Positions 58,851-64,000 of a stretch of 64,000 nucleotides of DNA are shown one piece after another. Under the pieces are notes generated by a model, which saw only the letters and a program-made list of their open reading frames with translations, did no database searches and was not told the DNA's origin. The stretch spans positions 12,163,395-12,227,394 of the forward strand of contig NC_065878.1 of NCBI RefSeq assembly GCF_933775445.1, in the 5' to 3' direction. Every line of letters starts with the position of its first letter. Position 1 is the stretch's first letter. The DNA comes from Argentina anserina. Lineage: Eukaryota; Streptophyta; Magnoliopsida; Rosales; Rosaceae. Position numbers and translations under genes: made by a program.

Positions 58851-61800
58851 AGTTTAACCATGATATATGTATCACCATAAGATATTTCATCCACAAAGTG
58901 AATCATGTTAAGCCAATTTCGGCTTCCATCTTATGTCGCATTCTCTTTAACGTAGGAAGGTGTATGTCACTCCAAACCTATTCTTTGAAGGATCGTAGAG
59001 GGGGCTTATGCACTTGTTAACACATATATTACATCTCAAAAGAATAGCCTATACGAGTCACCGATTCATTATTCTGAATCATAGTAACGTGAAAGAATAC
59101 AATTCACATTATATCGACTCATGAGATGTACTCCTTATTAGAAGCAATACACAAGAACTTCTTTCACAATGAGTTTCTAGGTGATACACGTTGGTATAAG
59201 TATTCCCTTCAAGTAACTTATCGTCTCACCCATTTCATGGTTTCGTTATTAATTTATCAACGTAGACAACTACTATGACAAAAACCATTTCATAGGTTCA
59301 ATTGCTCTCTTGATGCATAAAAGCATGTGACTTGAATCATAATGCTATAAGGCATTTAAACTTGAACATTTAAACCGCTCGTGATTCTATGTGATGATTT
59401 AGTCATCGTAGTCACAATGGATTAAAAATTAAATCCATCAATAGCTATAAGTTCTTCTAGCTATGCACTCAATGTCTCTTGAAAATATTCATAAATAAGA
59501 ATATAGAGACAAATAGTCTTATGTTAAGACATATAAATATTACAAATTAAAGCTCGGCAAGTGCACTGATATAGTCTCAAATGGCCGCATAACGTTACTT
59601 AAGGGTTTTATACCCTCAAACGTGATTCACGAGTAATTTTGACATACAAATATCATGCATATACACCATAAATCCAAATACAAGGATTGGTGTTGCTTAG
59701 GCATACCCAAAAAGTTGCCAGCGTAAAAACAAAATAGAGCCAAAAAGGCTACGAGTTCGTGAGGAAGCTGTGCGAGGGGCTGCGGAGGCCGTGCGGGGGT
59801 CCTGTGGGGGGTCATGCAGGGGCCTGCGGGGGGCTGTGCAGGGGTCTTGCGGGGGGGGGGGGCCTCGCAGGGGGGCTGCAGGTGGCCTGTAGGGGGCTGT
59901 AGGGGAGCCTACATGGGTGGCTGTGGGGGGCCTTACAGGGGATGCAGGGGTCTCGACAGGGAGGTTGCAGGGCTTCCGAGGGGGCTGCCAATGGCCTAGG
60001 ATCCGAGCCAAGAGCTCGGCCAATTTTTGATGCCATTAGGGGTAAAACGGGGCGGCGGACAGAATATCTTGGCGATACTGCCAAGGCCATGACTCGCGAA
60101 CCTGTTATAGTTTGACACTCCCCTAATCTTATACGAGTGTTAGTTCAATTAGAACTTTGTGAAAAATATCACCATATTTTGAAACGGTGGGATATAAAGT
60201 GATTACATGACATGTAACACTACAAATCATCACCAAAACAAGGTGGAAACATGTCATACTAAGACATCAATCAAGACTTCATCATGCCAACGAGGCATAA
60301 ATATGCTACAACAAGAATTGTCGGTTCGAAATAAAGCCGAGAGCAAAGTGTTGATCAAAATCAATAGATAATGACCTAATCCGCCAAAGATTATGGAGAA
60401 CTGAAACAGATGTATAATAACATCAAAGATCATGTAAGAGCCTAACTAACGCCACAATTAAAAATGTGTTCTTATGTAGGTACTTCCATGTAGTATGTAA
60501 CGCGTTATATTGCATTAACATATTGGTTTTGGTAATGAAACCATAATTGCATCGAGGCATTCTCATATGTTCGTTTACTTGAACTTCATGAGAATTTTAT
60601 AGCCAACAGTTGTATTGAGGTCTTGACCATGAACCAATTTAAAAATGCATCAATTAAGTAACATTAGTCATAGAAGATTGGGAATAAACATTCATTCAGA
60701 CTGTTAACCGAAGTTTTATACTTCATTCTTTTCATTTTATAATCGCAATGTCTAATTGCTTTGAAATGTATAATAGTGAGAAGATATTCTCATGTTCTTC
60801 CATATAATGAGTGTTTTGTTTCAAGAACTTCTCATATCTCGCTCTTGTATATTTTGACCATAATGTTTGTCTTTCAATAAAACGATGTTGCACCAAAGAA
60901 ATTAATCTGGACTAGGTTCATAACACATCCAACATGAAAATGTCAAATTTCAGGCGCATGTTGCGGTCAACAAGAGGGAAGATTCATTAGTATCAAAATC
61001 CGATAAAACTTCCAAGTACTGAATTGTAGGTCAAGTCCCAAAGTATGGTAACTCAGTTCAATAAACGGTGACAAATTCCGTCACAATGTTATAAGTGACA
61101 ATTTCCGTCACAAACCGATGTTTGTCCCTTTTTTTTCAAACTTGTAGCTACACACAATGGCTACGAATGGTAACAACAGCACTCCCAGTCGCTCCTAAAA
61201 CTCGGTACCAGGGAAATCATATCTTTGTATACCACCCGAGAAGCGAAAGAATCGGGTTAAAAAAATAAATGGAGGTTAAAAGTCCCCGATGAAAGACAAA
61301 ATTCAGAGGAATTTAAATTTGCATGACATCAACAACATTAAATAAAACATACTTGGTTGTTTTCCAAATAAACAACGTATAAATGTTGCTCTTGTTTAAT
61401 TCCACGATCTTGCTTGAATTTACGAATGCGTTGCGAAGTAACTCTCGCTATTCAATTTCGTATCGTCGTGTAATAAATTTCACCAAAATGAAAACGTATG
61501 GTTAGTTTAAATTCATTACATAAATAAAAACAATAAAATTAAAATAAAGTTACAGTAACGAGTAAAAATATTTTCTTACCTAGGGGCACAATTACCATAC
61601 CCATATTTTTTTACCGATTTACCGAAGAGGTAAAATCCTCTCTGTCGTGGTCAGGTCGGAGAACTCCGACCGGGTAGGGTCTGCAAATCCGGGTAGCAAG
61701 TCGAGAGGCTCTGGGCTTCAAGGCGTCACCAGAGCTAGACACCAGATTGAACCGTAGAGGACGACGAGCAAAATAAGGGGGTCGTTGTGCATGTAGCGCC

Positions 61801-62243
61801 GGTCCTTCACCGGAGGTGCTGGGTAGCTGGCAAAGGATAGAAACACGATCTGGGCAGATCTGGAGCAAGAGAGGTGCTGTCGGTTATGGGGATTAGTGTT
61901 GGCGTGAGTCTCCATCGTCGATGACTCAAAATGCATGGCAGCATGCTACGGAAGGGAACGTGCGCACGGGGCTGGGTTTTTGACTCGGCGGCTCTTGGTC
62001 TAGACGGAAGACATGTCGGCGAAGAAGGGGGGTGCGCAGAAAAGATTTCTCAGTGTTCTTTGGTCAAATCGATTTTGGTTTTTTTTTTCAGCAGATAATT
62101 TTCTTCTTCTTTTATCGAAATTTTTCATGACATAATGAATTTTGCGTCTTCTTCTGTTGAATTATTTTCAAGACAGAAGGAATTTTTCAGAAATTAGGGT
62201 TATTAACTATCAAGTATAAAGCTAGAACTACGTGCTGATAATG
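58851..62243. other. Interior of the large element, right part
   Basis: Contains the end of tandem unit 2, a GC-rich strip (59760-60010), and then AT-rich sequence up to a GC-richer part at 61600-62050. The minus strand of that part gives frames without recognisable domains. The sequence beside the right LTR reads, on the minus strand, TTATCAGCACG as a possible primer-site start. Confidence 0.5.
59760..60010. repeat. G-rich low-complexity strip
   Basis: Degenerate repeats of GCRGGGG(N)CT units with G runs up to 12 (59851-59862) in an otherwise AT-rich element. It gives Pro/Ala/Arg-rich spurious frames on the minus strand. The plus strand has strong G-quadruplex potential. Confidence 0.85.
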
Positions 62244-62440
62244 TGTTATAGAAGAATATAATACGCATCATGAATATGAGAAGTATCATCTTTATTCATT
62301 GATAAGAATGCCTTATATATAGATATTACATTGAGTATCCCGTTGAATAAGAGATTATATATCATTCATTATCTAGATTAACATATACTAATTAGGACAA
62401 GATACACCAGAAGATTACGGAGAGTAATTCTCCTACAACA
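62244..62440 (-). repeat. Right LTR (197 bp) of the large non-coding element
   Basis: Partner of 50343-50539 with the same ends and length. It is followed at once by CACTT, the target duplication. Confidence 0.9.
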
Positions 62441-63487
62441 CACTTTATAACTATAGTGACTTAGCTTCTTCAAATTTTTTTCTTTAAATCCAATATACAG
62501 TGGCAGATCCAGGAATTGGAGTTCGGGTGGGCTTGAGTTTTCTATGAAACGAAAAAAAAAATCTCGGGTGTGAGAGACTTATATTAAGTGGGAAAAAGTA
62601 CACTTTGAGGGATCCTTATTCATCAAATACAATATAAGAATAAACTAAGTAAATCTAATCATACGGTTCGATAAATTTTCAAAGTCATGAATCACCATCT
62701 CATTGTCATCAAAATCAGCATACTCTTTTTTAGAATCATTAATTGGACTGACTGGAGACTCTAAAGGGAATGGTGCATCATCAAAGTTTGGAGAAGCTAC
62801 GGAATGAGTAAAAATCAGATTTGAACTTGAAGAGGATACATTAATTATTGGATACCATCTAGTAAGTTTTTTAAATTACTTTGACTTCGACATTGAATCA
62901 GACAATTTATTAGAGACTATCTACAGATTAAGAAACAATGCTTATATTAGACAAAATGTGGCAAACATGCAAACACAATAGCAAGGCAAACACAACAGCA
63001 GGGAAAACACATTAGGAAGCAAATACAAAAATCCATATTAATTGTGAATTTGTAATAGAAGTCATAGAACCTAAAACTAAAATTAAATTAATGTAAATCA
63101 ATAAGAAGTATAAATTTTAGCAATAATCATTTGACAAAGCTTAGAGTTCATACTAGAAAAAAGCATAATCAAATTCTCAATTTAGTATTTGAAACCAATA
63201 CACCATTGTTTGATTTGTCACTCTATGCCTGCCTCTATCCAGCCTCCAGAGACTCTAAGCAAAAACCAAAGTACCCAACAAGATTAGAAACAAATTATAA
63301 ACATAATCAAGTCAAATAAGAAAACCCAATTTAAAATAATCTTATATAAGCTTACAATCTGTTAATAGAGTCTAAGAGAGTGAGGTGTATAATTAAATAC
63401 GCAGTAGTGATGGAGGGACTAAGAGGGAGGTGAGACTTTGAATCTTTGATAGAATGATAGAGATTTGGAGAATGCATAGCAGTGAGT

Positions 63488-63673
63488 AGTTGATAGATAA
63501 TGAGGGACTGAGAGAATTGAGAGTTATCTCGGGAATGATAGAGAGAGTGAAAGTATTAGTGATTCAGTGTAGTACCAAGCAGTTGATAGAGAGTGAAGGA
63601 CTGAGAGAACTGAGAGTTATATCGGGAAGTATATAGAGAGTAAGAGTATTAATGATTTAGTGTAGTACCAAAA
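63488..63673. repeat. Tandem duplication of a 93-bp unit
   Basis: 63488-63580 and 63581-63673 both start AGTTGATAGA and contain GGACTGAGAGAA and TTAGTGTAGTACCA-like blocks, at about 85-90% identity by eye. Confidence 0.85.
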
Positions 63674-63765
63674 AATATATATATAAATATAAATATATAT
63701 ATATATACAGTCTCTATCCAGAGTGAAGTTTCAATTTTGGCACACTTTTTGGTCAAAATTTTTCA

Positions 63766-64000
63766 TCATAAGCGATTCAATATTTATGTATGCTATTCAA
63801 GATCATCTATACAAAATTTCATCTAATTCAGACATCATTAAAGTATTGAAATTAGATTAAATAAATGAATGAATTAAAACTGTTCAACGTGAACCGTTCG
63901 TGTAAATCTCAATTTTGAAAGCTCAAACCATTGTCAAATTGGGTGAAATTTTGTAGAGATGATCTTGAATAGCATACATAAATATTGAATCGCTTATGGT
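63766..64000. repeat. Inverted repeat (foldback element) cut by the window end
   Basis: The left arm CATAAGCGATTCAATATTTA and onward (63766 to about 63821) is repeated in inverse orientation at about 63944-63998 with about one mismatch in 56 bases. The sequence just outside the left arm (ACAGTCTCTATCCAGAGTG near 63707) may be the element's true end, with the matching end beyond the window. Confidence 0.8.

Larger units (their letters stand above)
53071..59230. repeat. Tandem duplication unit 2, split by the Athila-like insertion
   Basis: The left piece 53071-53347 and right piece 58851-59230 together match unit 1. They are split at GGTTTGAGTTT|AACCATG with AGTTT duplicated on both sides of the insertion. 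The right piece ends with the same AAGTAACTTATCGTCTCACC as unit 1. Confidence 0.83.
50343..62440 (-). mobile_element. Large LTR element with 197-bp LTRs and no recognisable pol (LARD-like, probably copia-derived)
   Basis: The direct repeats 50343-50539 and 62244-62440 start TGTTA and end CTACAACA and are flanked by CACTT (50338-50342 and 62441-62445). Minus orientation is inferred because CTCCCCCTTG, the complement of a purine tract, directly follows the left LTR. Beside the right LTR the inner sequence reads TTATCAGCACG on the minus strand, in the primer-site position. Excluding the nested Athila-like remnant, the interior is about 6.2 kb and shows no gag, integrase or RT motif that I can find on either strand. 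The short TG...CA LTRs suggest copia ancestry, but this is inference. Confidence 0.85.
62441..64000. other. AT-rich right flank, no gene seen
   Basis: No coding frame that I can support. It contains a 93-bp tandem duplication, a TA-rich stretch (about 63675-63707) and an inverted repeat at the window edge, listed separately. CAGTGGCAGATCC at 62508 looks like a transposon end, but no partner was found. Confidence 0.5.

Noticed and set aside
59697..60090. Pro/Arg-rich frames that look like a disordered protein
   Set aside because: They come from the G-rich low-complexity strip and have no start context or conserved domain.
62508..62560. CAGTGGCAGATCCAGGAATT as the left end of a hAT-like element
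   Set aside because: No inverted partner and no repeat of the flanking CCAATATA were found in the rest of the window, so the element cannot be delimited.
1..64000. CRISPR arrays, operons, phage or plasmid modules
   Set aside because: None seen; repeats are LTRs, MITEs, microsatellites and tandem duplications, and all host genes are spliced plant genes.

Overview
This is nuclear DNA from a flowering plant, almost certainly a eudicot. Evidence: GT-AG spliced genes with plant-specific products (chloroplast transketolase with a transit peptide, an NRT1/PTR-type transporter, RAD51C with plant-like exon structure), AT-rich introns, and plant-type LTR retrotransposons (Tekay/Del-like chromoviruses, an Athila-like element). 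The protein wording reminds me of Rosaceae, but that is memory only and should be treated as weak.

Layout. (1) 1-15910: a decayed Tekay-like Ty3/gypsy element (TE-A, + strand, 5' end outside the window), split by a second, internally gutted Tekay-like element (TE-B, 898-10595) inserted in the reverse transcriptase region with a 5-bp target duplication CTCAC. (2) 17091-27999: a small host membrane-protein gene (- strand) split by a third, nearly intact Tekay-like element (TE-C, 17472-27805, - strand, target duplication TCTTC); TE-C keeps gag, protease, RT, RNase H, integrase and a chromodomain-like tail, with one premature TGA. (3) 28011-49481: the gene-rich part. It holds an NPF7-type transporter gene (-, five exons), a QRI7/GCP1-type mitochondrial tRNA threonylcarbamoyltransferase gene (+) that looks like a recent pseudogene, an intact RAD51C gene (+, nine exons), an intact plastid transketolase gene (+, seven exons), a tRNA-Val(CAC)-like sequence, a 508-bp hAT-type element with 8-bp target duplication, and two members of a foldback/MITE family. 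(4) 50343-62440: a 12.1-kb element with 197-bp LTRs (target duplication CACTT) and no recognisable pol, holding a 0.7-kb tandem duplication; an Athila-like gypsy remnant (53348-58850, target duplication AGTTT) sits in the second repeat unit, and the first unit preserves the empty site. (5) 62441-64000: AT-rich repeats ending in an inverted repeat cut by the window edge.

The host genes are ordinary single genes without shared function: DNA repair (RAD51C), Calvin cycle/pentose phosphate (transketolase), tRNA t6A modification (GCP1) and membrane transport (NPF). The notable biology is the layered transposon history: insertions can be ordered in time, one host gene is split with its frame exactly recoverable across the insertion, one tRNA-modification gene carries several independent lesions, and two large LTR elements appear to have moved without their own polymerase. 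I found no CRISPR array, operon or clear new molecular system.
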